Below, piece after piece: positions 1-6,623 of a stretch of DNA of 55,875 nucleotides. A program made the translations under genes and the position numbers. Location: positions 1 to 55,875 of the forward strand of contig PFPL01000070.1 in the NCBI GenBank assembly GCA_002793035.1. The letters run 5' to 3'. How positions within the stretch are numbered: position 1 is the first letter of the stretch; each line of letters begins with the position of its first letter. Under the pieces are notes generated by a model. That model was not told the DNA's origin and did no database searches. It saw only the letters and a program-made list of their open reading frames with translations. This stretch comes from Candidatus Magasanikbacteria bacterium CG_4_10_14_0_2_um_filter_33_14. Lineage in GTDB: Bacteria; Patescibacteriota; Patescibacteriia; Magasanikbacterales; UBA922.

Positions 1-70
1 TTTCTACCATCTCTACAAGAGATTTGAATTTTTCAGGAACTTCTACTTCCTTTTTTGTTTCTTCTGACAT
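1..70 (-). CDS. rplL: 50S ribosomal protein bL12 (L7/L12), N-terminal fragment
   Basis: Only the first 23 codons lie in the window; the gene runs off the left edge. The translation begins MSEETKKEVEVPEKFKSLVE, which resembles the N-terminal dimerisation domain of bL12, the multi-copy stalk protein that recruits translation factors to the large subunit. The identification rests mainly on its place directly downstream of rplJ on the same strand, the usual rplJ-rplL order. No Shine-Dalgarno sequence precedes the ATG; the upstream bases are A/T only. Confidence 0.85.
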   Translation of the reverse strand, partial: MSEETKKEVEVPEKFKSLVEMVE

Positions 71-109
71 AAATTTAATTTTATTAATATTATTATAATA
101 AGTTACATA

Positions 110-171
110 CGAATTTCGAAACCTTTCGAATCTACGAATTCGTACATTCGTAAGTATTCGTAATTCGAATG
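110..171. repeat. TTCG-rich short-repeat array in the rplJ-rplL spacer
   Basis: About 60 bases between the rplJ stop and the rplL start are built from repeated TTCG/CGAA units (CGAAT, TTCGAA, ATTCGTA variants), so the stretch can fold into several small overlapping hairpins. It is unlike the A/T-only sequence around it. The arrangement is visible directly; whether it tunes the L10:L12 ratio or is merely a dispersed intergenic repeat is not decidable here. Confidence 0.6.
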
Positions 172-174
172 TCT

Positions 175-696
175 TTACGCTTTGGCTTCTTTGATAGCGT
201 TCATTACGCCCACAAGTCCACGTAAGTTACCAGCTAGGACATTTACAAATCCAGAAACTGGAGCATTCAAAGTGCCTACCAATTGACCAAGCAATTGTTG
301 TTTGTTTGGGAGCATAGATAATTCTTGAACTTTTTCAGATGAAATAAAATTACCTTCCAAAATTCCACCAAACAATGAAACAATCTCATGACCTTTAGCA
401 AAACTCGCTACAACTTGAGCTGGAGCTACTTCATCTTCTTTTCCCAAGAAAACAGCAACACTTCCTTCAAATTGTTTGGTATCAACGTCAAGACCAGTAT
501 CTTTCAAAGCACGTTTCAACAATGTCTTTTTGGTAGCATAAACAGTGATGTTTTGCTCACGACATTTGTTACGTAATTCTTCTGATTCAGATACTTTTAG
601 ACCTTGATAGTTTGCAAAGACAGCTGATACAGAATTTTTCAAATCATTTGATAAATCCTCTATAGCTTGTTCTTTTTCTATTCTTGTTTTTGCCAT
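175..696 (-). CDS. rplJ: 50S ribosomal protein uL10
   Basis: The protein has 173 residues, a normal uL10 length. It binds 23S rRNA at the stalk base and carries bL12 dimers on its C-terminal helix. The N-terminus (MAKTRIEKEQAIEDLSNDLK) and the segments AVFANYQGLKVSESEELR and VYATKKTLLKRAL match the conserved rRNA-binding domain, and the C-terminal LRGLVGVMNAIKEAKA matches the stalk helix. It is followed by rplL and preceded by an L10 leader with a terminator hairpin, which indicates autoregulation by the L10-L12 complex. The ATG has no Shine-Dalgarno sequence in front of it. Confidence 0.97.
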   Translation of the reverse strand: MAKTRIEKEQAIEDLSNDLKNSVSAVFANYQGLKVSESEELRNKCREQNITVYATKKTLLKRALKDTGLDVDTKQFEGSVAVFLGKEDEVAPAQVVASFAKGHEIVSLFGGILEGNFISSEKVQELSMLPNKQQLLGQLVGTLNAPVSGFVNVLAGNLRGLVGVMNAIKEAKA

Positions 697-743
697 ACTT
701 GTCTAATTCTTTTTTACTGTCTTTTCAAAAAAGAAAATTGACA

Positions 744-768
744 ATAAAAAAAGTGGTTTAAAAACCAC
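744..768 (-). terminator. Intrinsic terminator of the L10 leader
   Basis: GTGGTTT and AAACCAC form a 7-bp stem on the minus strand, followed by TTTTTT. It lies 48 bases upstream of the rplJ start, so it acts as a conditional terminator (attenuator), not as the end of a gene. Confidence 0.75.
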
Positions 769-872
769 AGAACATTTTAGGAAATCGACCTTTTTACGAC
801 TAATATTAAAAAGTGTAAATTTTTTCCCTCGGCAGGATATTTAAGTCATTTCTGACGCCTGCTGTCTATGGT
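744..872 (-). ncRNA. Ribosomal protein L10 leader (autoregulatory 5' UTR)
   Basis: On the minus strand the region between the promoter and rplJ carries the signature elements of the L10 leader: the AGACAGCAGG motif near the 5' end and the CCTGCCGAGG motif about 30 bases later, which form the kink-turn-containing L10-L12 binding structure. It is followed by a terminator hairpin at 753-768 and a U-run. In bacteria with this leader, excess L10(L12)4 binds the RNA and favours termination. The transcript start near 872 is inferred from the promoter position. Confidence 0.85.
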
Positions 873-878
873 GCTGAT

Positions 879-907
879 ATAATACAATAATCTAGCTTTT
901 TTGTCAA
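879..907 (-). promoter_or_regulatory. Promoter of the rplJ-rplL operon
   Basis: The minus strand has a perfect -35 TTGACA (902-907), a 17-base spacer and a -10 TATTAT (879-884). This places the transcript start near 872, immediately before the first conserved L10-leader bases. Confidence 0.8.
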
Positions 908-941
908 GAATTAGCTGTGAATTGCTTGTTTTAGCTATAAT

Positions 942-971
942 TTGACAAAAATAACCCATCTATGCTATTAT
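942..971 (+). promoter_or_regulatory. Candidate promoter of the HelD-like gene
   Basis: TTGACA (942-947) and TATTAT (966-971) are separated by 18 bases on the plus strand, divergent from the rplJ promoter. It would give a leader of roughly 155 bases before the start codon at 1133. The 436-base gap 697-1132 therefore holds the L10 leader, two divergent promoters and this leader; I see no gene in it. Confidence 0.6.
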
Positions 972-1045
972 TTATTCATCAAAAATATTCTTAAAAGCGT
1001 TGGACAAGTCCAAAACTCCTAAAAATATTTTTCTTCACAATTTCA

Positions 1046-1117
1046 AAAAAATACCCTGAACCAAGGGATAATTATAAAAAAATAAATTATTCCAAGGTTC
1101 AAACAAGGGTATTTTTT
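1046..1117 (+). terminator. Long terminator-like hairpin in the leader of the HelD-like gene
   Basis: AAAAAATACCC (1046-1056) pairs with GGGTATTTTTT (1107-1117), GAACC (1058-1062) pairs with GGTTC (1096-1100), and an inner A/T-rich segment also pairs. The 3' arm runs straight into a T-rich stretch, so the RNA has the form of an intrinsic terminator, yet it lies only 15 bases before the start codon and after the predicted promoter. That position suggests attenuation of the downstream gene. A symmetric reading as a bidirectional terminator between divergent units is possible but less fitting, because no gene ends here. Confidence 0.6.
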
Positions 1118-1132
1118 AATTTTTATACATAT

Positions 1133-2932
1133 ATGGACCAAGCAAATAAACAAGCATACTTTGAACACGCTCAAAATAATTTGAATAGTGTTATTGAAGT
1201 AATAAAAGAAACATTGGAAAAAACAAAAAACAATGTAAACAAACTCAAAAAAAGTTTACACACCTTCAACGAAGATGACAAAATAGTCCAAGGAAAACTT
1301 CTAGAAATGAACAAAGAAAAATTGGAAGAACTAGATATCATGCAAGATTCCCCATATTTCAATAAGTGTAAAATAAATAATGAAACTATTTATATTGGTA
1401 AATTTTCACTGAGTGAACAAAGTATTTATTCTTGGATTAGTCCGATTGCCAAAATACGTTTCGAGCATCCAGGACAAGTTACTTATTCATTACCCGACAA
1501 AACTGAAAAAACAGGGACAATGCAAAGCAAAGATCAGTATATGATTACGGGCGGAAAAATTATTTATCTTTCGACTGAAACTTTGGGAAACCCACGAGAA
1601 CTTGTTTACCAAGATTATTTTTCCAATCAAAAAAAATCTTTTGTCCTACCAGAGATTGTATCTCAAATGGAAAAAGCTCAAGATACTGTAATCCGTGCCA
1701 ATTATAAAAATGCTTTGTTAATTTCAGGGCCAGCTGGATCTGGTAAGACTACACTAGCTCTTCATCGTGTCGCTTACCTACTCCAATCACCTGACGTGTC
1801 TGACAAATTCAATCCTAACAAAATATTAATATTAGTCCAAGATGCTGGCACCAAAGAATATTTTTCTCAACTTTTACCCGAACTTGGTATAAAAAATGTA
1901 GCTATAAATACTTTCCCTGACTGGGCGAAATCTGTCTTGGATATAAAAGATTTTCATTATCAAAATTCATTTGGAAATACAGAATTAGAAAGAGATCACT
2001 TTAGTTTTTACAAGTTACAAATACTAAAAAACTTATCTAATATCAAATACAAAAAAGACGTCTTCTCTACCCTAGAGCAAGTCTATGAAAACTTAGAAGA
2101 AAGTTACAAAGAAATATTTGCAAAACAAAAACAAGAAAAAATATTAGACAAAATAGACTTAACTATACTTTTGAAAATATTTAGACAAAGTAACGACTCT
2201 CTTTCAATCATGCAAGAATATTATCAACTGAAAAAGAAAGGTAGTAGTCTAAAAAAAATAGGACGCTTCCCTATCAGCTATGATTTGATTATTTTCGATG
2301 AATTTCAAAACTACTTACCAGAACAAATAAAAATAATAAAAAGCTGTCTCAATACAGAAAACAATGCTGTGATGTATGTCGGCGACATGAATCAAAAAAC
2401 TCAACTAGGCACCATCAATGATTGGTTAGAAATTGGCGAAAATCTAAAAGAAGAAAGAAAAGTGGTGCTAAACAAAGTCTATCGTAATAGTAAAGAAATT
2501 TTAGAATATATCAAGAAACTTGGATACTCAATTACAATACCAGACAATATAAAATCAGGAAGCCAAATAATAGAAAAAACTTTTGAAAATATTGATGAAG
2601 AAATAGACTTTATCAAAGAAAATTTAAACCAACAAGTTGTCACAGGTATTCTTATTAGAAATTATGCACACCTAAAAAATTACCAAGAAAAACTTAAGAA
2701 CACCAAAAATGTTCATATCTTACCTATGGATGAAATCCAAGGTCTAGAATTCGATACTGTATTTTTGGTAGGTATTAAAAAAGAAGATATTTTTAGTTCT
2801 CAAAGAATAGAAATAAAAGAATTGAGACAAGAAAAAGAAAAAATTGACAAAGACTTACTCTACGTTGCTTTGACTAGAGCTACCAACAATCTTTTTGTTT
2901 TGGGCACTGAAAAATTGTCAGATATTATTTAA
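1133..2932 (+). CDS. HelD-like superfamily 1 ATPase/helicase (RNA polymerase recycling type)
   Basis: This is a 599-residue UvrD/Rep-family protein. A charged N-terminal helical arm (residues 1-75) is followed by a domain with SPYFNKCKI, YIGKFSLSEQSIYSWISP and IAKIRFE, which resembles the characteristic N-terminal region of HelD. The Walker A motif GPAGSGKTT lies near residues 199-207, the Walker B variant DEFQ near 389, QGLEFD near 536 and the arginine-finger motif VALTRA near 580. HelD proteins bind RNA polymerase and release it from DNA or drugs; a generic DNA repair helicase is the alternative. It is shorter than most HelD proteins, which exceed 680 residues. The gene is preceded by a promoter and an attenuator-like hairpin, and its last 15 bases overlap the convergent kinase gene. 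Confidence 0.8.
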   Translation: MDQANKQAYFEHAQNNLNSVIEVIKETLEKTKNNVNKLKKSLHTFNEDDKIVQGKLLEMNKEKLEELDIMQDSPYFNKCKINNETIYIGKFSLSEQSIYSWISPIAKIRFEHPGQVTYSLPDKTEKTGTMQSKDQYMITGGKIIYLSTETLGNPRELVYQDYFSNQKKSFVLPEIVSQMEKAQDTVIRANYKNALLISGPAGSGKTTLALHRVAYLLQSPDVSDKFNPNKILILVQDAGTKEYFSQLLPELGIKNVAINTFPDWAKSVLDIKDFHYQNSFGNTELERDHFSFYKLQILKNLSNIKYKKDVFSTLEQVYENLEESYKEIFAKQKQEKILDKIDLTILLKIFRQSNDSLSIMQEYYQLKKKGSSLKKIGRFPISYDLIIFDEFQNYLPEQIKIIKSCLNTENNAVMYVGDMNQKTQLGTINDWLEIGENLKEERKVVLNKVYRNSKEILEYIKKLGYSITIPDNIKSGSQIIEKTFENIDEEIDFIKENLNQQVVTGILIRNYAHLKNYQEKLKNTKNVHILPMDEIQGLEFDTVFLVGIKKEDIFSSQRIEIKELRQEKEKIDKDLLYVALTRATNNLFVLGTEKLSDII

Positions 2933-3421
2933 AATTCTCTTTATAACAATCGGCTTTTCATTTTCAGTAGGAGGTTCAAATCTTGGTAACCAACTATCAA
3001 ACCATTTTTCAGTAATGTGAAAAGTACCTTGTGGGAGTTTTTTGTTTCTAATTTTTATTTGTTTACGAAGTTGTTCAAGAGGTACATCGATAAAATAAAG
3101 CTCAAATTCTGCTCCTATCTGGTCAGCTCTTTTGCGAAACAATATTCTTTCTTTCCAAGACCAAAACCCAAAATCAAGAACTACACTAACACCAGACTCC
3201 AAAACTTGTTTGGATATACTCCAAATGAATTCTTTGACCACTCTCTTCTTGGCACGATAATCTTCTCCAAAATCTCCGTCAAAACCAAAAAGATCTATCA
3301 TCCAGTCATCTGTAGAAAATCTAATAGCTTTGTATTGCTTTTCTAGTTTTTTTGCAAGAGTCGTCTTACCTGCTCCCACAAAACCAGAAATGATAATAAG
3401 TTTAGTTTTTTGTTTGGTCAT
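2918..3421 (-). CDS. P-loop ATPase/kinase (AAA_33, zeta-toxin-like fold)
   Basis: The 167-residue protein opens with IIISGFVGAGKTTLAKKLE, a Walker A motif (GFVGAGKTT) directly after the first strand. It continues with RFSTDDWMIDLFG and SVVLDFGFWSWKER, the layout of small-molecule or nucleotide kinases of the AAA_33/zeta family, in which an aspartate after the second strand acts on the substrate. EQLRKQIKIRNK resembles the LID arginine region. The substrate cannot be told. Its 3' end overlaps the HelD-like gene tail to tail by 15 bases. There is no Shine-Dalgarno sequence and no antitoxin-like partner gene, so a toxin role is unsupported. Confidence 0.8.
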   Translation of the reverse strand: MTKQKTKLIIISGFVGAGKTTLAKKLEKQYKAIRFSTDDWMIDLFGFDGDFGEDYRAKKRVVKEFIWSISKQVLESGVSVVLDFGFWSWKERILFRKRADQIGAEFELYFIDVPLEQLRKQIKIRNKKLPQGTFHITEKWFDSWLPRFEPPTENEKPIVIKRILNNI

Positions 3422-3517
3422 ACTTCAATTTTTTTTATAATTCATTTATTTATTTTATTATATCAATATTGTACTTACAAAACAAATAGTACTTTTAAAA
3501 TACCTACTAAAAAATGA

Positions 3518-3549
3518 ACACCCCGACAACGATAAGACGTGCGGGGTGT
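3518..3549 (-). terminator. Terminator downstream of the small Cys protein gene
   Basis: ACACCCCG (3518-3525) and CGGGGTGT (3542-3549) form an 8-bp G+C-rich stem. On the minus strand it lies about 30 bases past the stop codon at 3580 and is followed by a TTTTTT run. Confidence 0.7.
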
Positions 3550-3579
3550 AAAAGTAAATTGTATGAGACTACTGTTCTG

Positions 3580-3864
3580 TTAAAGACGCTCAATCATCTC
3601 CCCACAAAACAAGCAGTGCATACCGTTTTGGCTGTGGCAGAAACCAGAGTATGATTTCTCACAAACCCAACGTTCAGCTCCTTCTGGACGCAAGAAATCA
3701 ATCAACTCCCCGAGTGCACGATAGCAATCCCGAGGTTCGTCTCCAGATGGCTTCGGCATCTTCTCGCGAGTTTCCTCTGCAAGAAGCACAGCTTGCCGTC
3801 TCCGTCCACATTCAACCAAGACCATAGCTGACTCATAGAACCATTTGAAACGGTCTTCACTCAT
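3580..3864 (-). CDS. Small hypothetical Cys-rich protein (94 aa), G+C-richer than its neighbours
   Basis: I do not recognise the family. The start at 3864 (MSEDRFKWFYESAMVLVECG) is chosen because AGGAGGTG sits 5 bases upstream of it; a longer reading to 3906 lacks this. The body looks like an alpha-helical repeat segment, and the C-terminus holds four cysteines spaced C-x7-C-x7-C-x2-C with nearby histidines, a possible zinc site. Base composition and codon use (CGG, GGC, GCG, GAG codons) differ clearly from the A/T-rich neighbours. Together with the strong Shine-Dalgarno sequence this suggests horizontal acquisition. It is monocistronic, with its own terminator. Confidence 0.7.
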   Translation of the reverse strand: MSEDRFKWFYESAMVLVECGRRRQAVLLAEETREKMPKPSGDEPRDCYRALGELIDFLRPEGAERWVCEKSYSGFCHSQNGMHCLFCGEMIERL

Positions 3865-3928
3865 ATCGCCACCTCCTGTGTTTTTGACGATAAAATAACT
3901 TACCATAAAAAAACATAATTGTCAATAT

Positions 3929-3951
3929 AAAAAAAACTCCAATTTCTTGGA
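3929..3951 (-). terminator. Terminator of tRNA-Glu
   Basis: TCCAA and TTGGA with a four-base loop (3938-3951) form a stem on the minus strand followed by eight T residues (3929-3936). It lies about 30 bases past the tRNA-Glu 3' end. Confidence 0.7.
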
Positions 3952-3982
3952 ATTTTGCAGGTAGGTTGTTTATTAAAAATAG

Positions 3983-4054
3983 TAGTCCCAAGGGGAATTG
4001 AACCCCTGTTCCCAGGATGAAAACCTGGTGTCCTAACCACTAGACGATGGGACC
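3983..4054 (-). tRNA. tRNA-Glu (TTC anticodon)
   Basis: The minus strand folds into a 72-base cloverleaf. The acceptor stem is GGTCCCA/TGGGACT (first pair G-U), the D arm contains GTCTAGTGGTTAGGAC, the anticodon arm is CCAGG-TTTTCAT-CCTGG with anticodon TTC, and the T arm is AGGGG-TTCAATT-CCCCT. CCA is not encoded. Confidence 0.93.
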
Positions 4055-4082
4055 ATGATAGATATAAATCAAAGACGAAAAA

Positions 4083-4111
4083 ATTATACACAAAAACGTG
4101 ACAACTGTCAA
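4083..4111 (-). promoter_or_regulatory. Promoter of tRNA-Glu
   Basis: The minus strand has a perfect TTGACA (4106-4111), a 17-base spacer and a perfect TATAAT (4083-4088), about 29 bases before the tRNA 5' end. It is one of the two best promoter matches in the window. Confidence 0.85.
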
Positions 4112-4134
4112 TATATTAGTGTGAATATAAAAAG

Positions 4135-4170
4135 CTTACAAGGCTTACGAGGCCGACAAGGCTCACAAGG
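4135..4170. repeat. Four 9-bp tandem repeats (consensus CTTACAAGG)
   Basis: CTTACAAGG, CTTACGAGG, CCGACAAGG and CTCACAAGG follow one another without a gap, then CTTTTTTT. The array lies between the tRNA-Glu promoter and tsaD. The degenerate open frames across it are only a result of the repeat period being a multiple of three. Confidence 0.85.
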
Positions 4171-4225
4171 CTTTTTTTACTTGTTTTAATCACAGACTTA
4201 ATTGGAGCAAGTGTTTTTATGTTTT

Positions 4226-4257
4226 TTCCGCCCAAAGCGGATCCGCCTTGGGCGGAA
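4226..4257. repeat. 32-bp near-perfect G+C-rich palindrome
   Basis: TTCCGCCCAA (4226-4235) and TTGGGCGGAA (4248-4257) enclose a smaller palindrome with core CGGATCCG; only one base-pair position is unmatched. The 15-mer TCCGCCTTGGGCGGA at 4242-4256 recurs exactly at 38553-38567. No T-run follows, so it is not an ordinary terminator. It belongs with the other short palindromes at 32628, 32661 and 38481-38567. Confidence 0.85.
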
Positions 4258-4282
4258 TGTTTTAATATTCCTAAAAAGGCCC

Positions 4283-4311
4283 TTGAAAAAATCGCTAAAC
4301 TATGATTTAAT
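4283..4311 (+). promoter_or_regulatory. Candidate promoter of tsaD (leaderless arrangement)
   Basis: TTGAAA (4283-4288), a 17-base spacer and TTTAAT (4306-4311) place the transcript start around 4318, within a few bases of the tsaD ATG at 4321. That would give an essentially leaderless mRNA, consistent with the lack of a ribosome binding site. Confidence 0.5.
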
Positions 4312-4320
4312 ACAGTCCAT

Positions 4321-5376
4321 ATGAAAATACTTGGAATAGAATCATCCTGCGACGATACATCTATCTGTCTCATGGATATCACAGATGAAAAAATAGAGAT
4401 ACTAGCTGAAAAAACAGCCAGTCAAATTGATATACACAAAAAATACGGCGGAGTTATACCAGAAATTGCTGGACGCAAACATGCCGAGACTATCACTCCA
4501 GTAGTCGAGGAAATCATGAAAGATTTCGATAAACCTGATGCTATTGCGGTCACAGCGGGACCTGGACTTATCACAGGACTGATTGTAGGCGTCGAAACTG
4601 CCAAAACTCTGTCTTATCTATGGAATACTCCCCTTGTAGCTGTAAACCACATAGAAGGCCATATAAACAGCGTGAAGCTACATCTAGAAGCTGATAGCAC
4701 CTATCAAAAGCTCGACTTCCCTATTTTATCTCTAGTCGTCTCTGGCGGACACACTGAACTTATTTTATCTAAAGAAAAAGACCACTATGAAAAAATCGGT
4801 GGCACACGTGACGATGCCACTGGCGAAGCTTTTGATAAGATTGCCAAAATCGTAGGATTAGAATACCCAGGTGGACCAAAAATTTCTAAGCATGCTGTAG
4901 ATGGTAATCCAAAAGCTATCAAATTTCCTCGTCCAATGATGGATAGTGATGATTATGATATGAGCTTTTCTGGTCTCAAGACTGCGGCTCTTTATTGGCT
5001 ACAAGACAACGCTCCAAAAACAGAATCTAATACCTATTACCTAGAACCCAAAACCTTATCAGATTTTTGTGCCAGCTTCGAACAAGCTATCGTCGATGTC
5101 TTGGTTGAAAAGACTGTCCGAGCAATAACACAATACCAACCAAAAAATGTTTTACTTGTCGGTGGAGTTTCTGCCAATGCCAAACTTCGTGAAACTTTGA
5201 AAAATACTATTGAACACATTTCGGGTACAGACTTCCATCTCTCTGCTCTCAAATATTCTATGGACAACGCCGCCATGATTGCAGCAGCAGGCTACAACTA
5301 TGCAAAGGAAGGAAAGTTTACCAAGTGGCAAGATGTACAAGCTGATCCGAATTGGAAGGTTTATAATAAAAAATAA
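4321..5376 (+). CDS. tsaD: tRNA N6-adenosine threonylcarbamoyltransferase TsaD
   Basis: The 351-residue protein makes the t6A37 modification in tRNAs reading ANN codons, transferring the threonylcarbamoyl group from TC-AMP together with TsaB and TsaE, which are not in this window. It begins with the ASKHA-fold signature MKILGIESSCDDTS. KHAETITPVVEE and NHIEGHINS carry the metal-binding histidines, SGGHTEL the phosphate loop, and LLVGGVSANAKLR and MDNAAMIAAAGY the C-terminal nucleotide and metal motifs. Length is typical. The Nudix gene follows 9 bases after the stop codon and is probably cotranscribed. Confidence 0.97.
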   Translation: MKILGIESSCDDTSICLMDITDEKIEILAEKTASQIDIHKKYGGVIPEIAGRKHAETITPVVEEIMKDFDKPDAIAVTAGPGLITGLIVGVETAKTLSYLWNTPLVAVNHIEGHINSVKLHLEADSTYQKLDFPILSLVVSGGHTELILSKEKDHYEKIGGTRDDATGEAFDKIAKIVGLEYPGGPKISKHAVDGNPKAIKFPRPMMDSDDYDMSFSGLKTAALYWLQDNAPKTESNTYYLEPKTLSDFCASFEQAIVDVLVEKTVRAITQYQPKNVLLVGGVSANAKLRETLKNTIEHISGTDFHLSALKYSMDNAAMIAAAGYNYAKEGKFTKWQDVQADPNWKVYNKK

Positions 5377-5385
5377 TATTTATAT

Positions 5386-6018
5386 ATGTCTGAAAAATTA
5401 GAAATCTACGATTTAGATTCAAATCTTTTGAAAGTAGAAGATAGACAAATTTTTTATGATGAAATAAAAAATGAATTCAAAGAAACTGGAGAAATTACTA
5501 AAAAAGTAAAATCTATTAGACTTATTCTAATGAATTCTTCTGGCAGAATATACTTACAAAAAAGAAGTAAAATAAAAACAGAAAATGCAGGAAAGTACGA
5601 CAAAACAGTTGGTGAACATGTCTCAGCTGGAGATAGTTTTAACATGACAGTAATCAGAGAATGTGCCGAGGAATTAGGCTTCCCTGCCACAGTATTGGAC
5701 GAGGAAGAATTTAATAGAGCTATAAAAGTAACTAATTTAGAAATTATTGGTATATTTAAAAAAATAGAATTTTTACCAAATTTTGTATCTAAAAGGATTA
5801 TAAATAATGGAAGTAAAATACAACAACCTTACATGAGTTCTATGTACTTTGGTTATTATGACGGTCCAATCAAATTCGTAGATGGTGAAAGCTCTGGTAT
5901 AGAAGTATTTGCTTTAGACGAACTAGAAGAAGAAATAAAAGAAAACCCAGATAAATTCACAGAAGATATAAAATTAATGATAGAAAAATACAAAGAATTT
6001 CTAGTTCCAATAAAATAA
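5386..6018 (+). CDS. Nudix hydrolase, isopentenyl-diphosphate-isomerase-like
   Basis: The 210-residue protein has a recognisable Nudix box around residues 72-96: HVSAGDSF then VIRECAEELGF, which fits REuxEExGu; the upstream glutamate of the box is replaced by aspartate. The order (IRLILMNSSGRIYLQKRSK before the box, YFGYYDGPIKF after it) resembles the IDI-like Nudix branch, which includes diphosphate isomerases and hydrolases of nucleoside diphosphate derivatives. No isoprenoid genes lie nearby, so hydrolase is the safer call. It follows tsaD by 9 bases and is closed by a terminator. Confidence 0.82.
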   Translation: MSEKLEIYDLDSNLLKVEDRQIFYDEIKNEFKETGEITKKVKSIRLILMNSSGRIYLQKRSKIKTENAGKYDKTVGEHVSAGDSFNMTVIRECAEELGFPATVLDEEEFNRAIKVTNLEIIGIFKKIEFLPNFVSKRIINNGSKIQQPYMSSMYFGYYDGPIKFVDGESSGIEVFALDELEEEIKENPDKFTEDIKLMIEKYKEFLVPIK

Positions 6019-6023
6019 TATAT

Positions 6024-6046
6024 AAAACGCTTCCACAGCGTTTTTT
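6024..6046 (+). terminator. Terminator of the tsaD-Nudix unit
   Basis: AAAACGCT and AGCGTTTT form an 8-bp stem with a 5-base loop followed by a T-run, six bases after the Nudix stop codon. Confidence 0.85.
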
Positions 6047-6103
6047 TGTTTTTTACAAATTAGTAGCAATATGATAGAATTTTTATAAATGTAAGAATAA
6101 AAT

Positions 6104-6622
6104 ATGACTGACAAAATAACCATCTTTGGCTACGGCTCACTTATGAATTTAGATTTTTTATGTAAGACAGTCCCCAATGTTACAGATATAACTCCAGTAA
6201 TACTCCAAAACCATATTCGCATTTTCGAGACAGCCTCCACCACTCGCTTTGACAAAGACAATACTCCAGCGGCTGTGCTAAATATTACCGAACATAATGA
6301 AGCAAAAATAAATGGCGTTTGCTTCCATGTAGAACAAGACTACTTCGATGAACTGTTGGAAAGAGAAAAAGCTTATGAGCTAAGAGAAGTAATTGTGGAA
6401 ACTTGTGATACTGGAGAAAAAATGAAAGCCTTCGTTTTCGTAGATAAGATGAAACAAAAACAAAATTTTCTCTTTGATGAAAAAACTCAAATAGATTATC
6501 TAAATATTTGTTTAGAAGGTGCCAGACAGTTTGGAGAAGAATTTTATAGAATGTTTCTAGAAAGTACTCACATAAATAATAAAAAATTGATAGAGATTAA
6601 TGAAATAAAACATTTGTTATAA
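6104..6622 (+). CDS. Gamma-glutamylcyclotransferase-like (AIG2/GGCT fold) protein
   Basis: The 172-residue protein starts ITIFGYGSLMN, the YGSL loop that binds the substrate gamma-glutamyl group in GGCT-fold enzymes. It then carries INGVCFHVEQDYFDELLEREKAYE, where the glutamate of the LLxREK segment fits the catalytic acid. These enzymes release 5-oxoproline from gamma-glutamyl amines or peptides; the actual substrate is unknown. The C-terminal 60 residues are a charged helical extension. It opens a tight plus-strand run; the next start codon is one base after its stop codon. Confidence 0.8.
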   Translation: MTDKITIFGYGSLMNLDFLCKTVPNVTDITPVILQNHIRIFETASTTRFDKDNTPAAVLNITEHNEAKINGVCFHVEQDYFDELLEREKAYELREVIVETCDTGEKMKAFVFVDKMKQKQNFLFDEKTQIDYLNICLEGARQFGEEFYRMFLESTHINNKKLIEINEIKHLL

Positions 6623-6623
6623 T

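Noticed and set aside
2918-3421. Zeta-type toxin of a toxin-antitoxin system
   Set aside because: The P-loop kinase has no adjacent antitoxin-like gene; the neighbour on the same strand is separated by a terminator.
3900-4091. Minus-strand small gene across tRNA-Glu
   Set aside because: It is the accidental open frame of the tRNA and its flanks.
4116-4382. Minus-strand gene with SLVSLVGLVSLVS repeats
   Set aside because: It only reflects the 9-bp tandem repeat and overlaps tsaD; no start signal or family resemblance.
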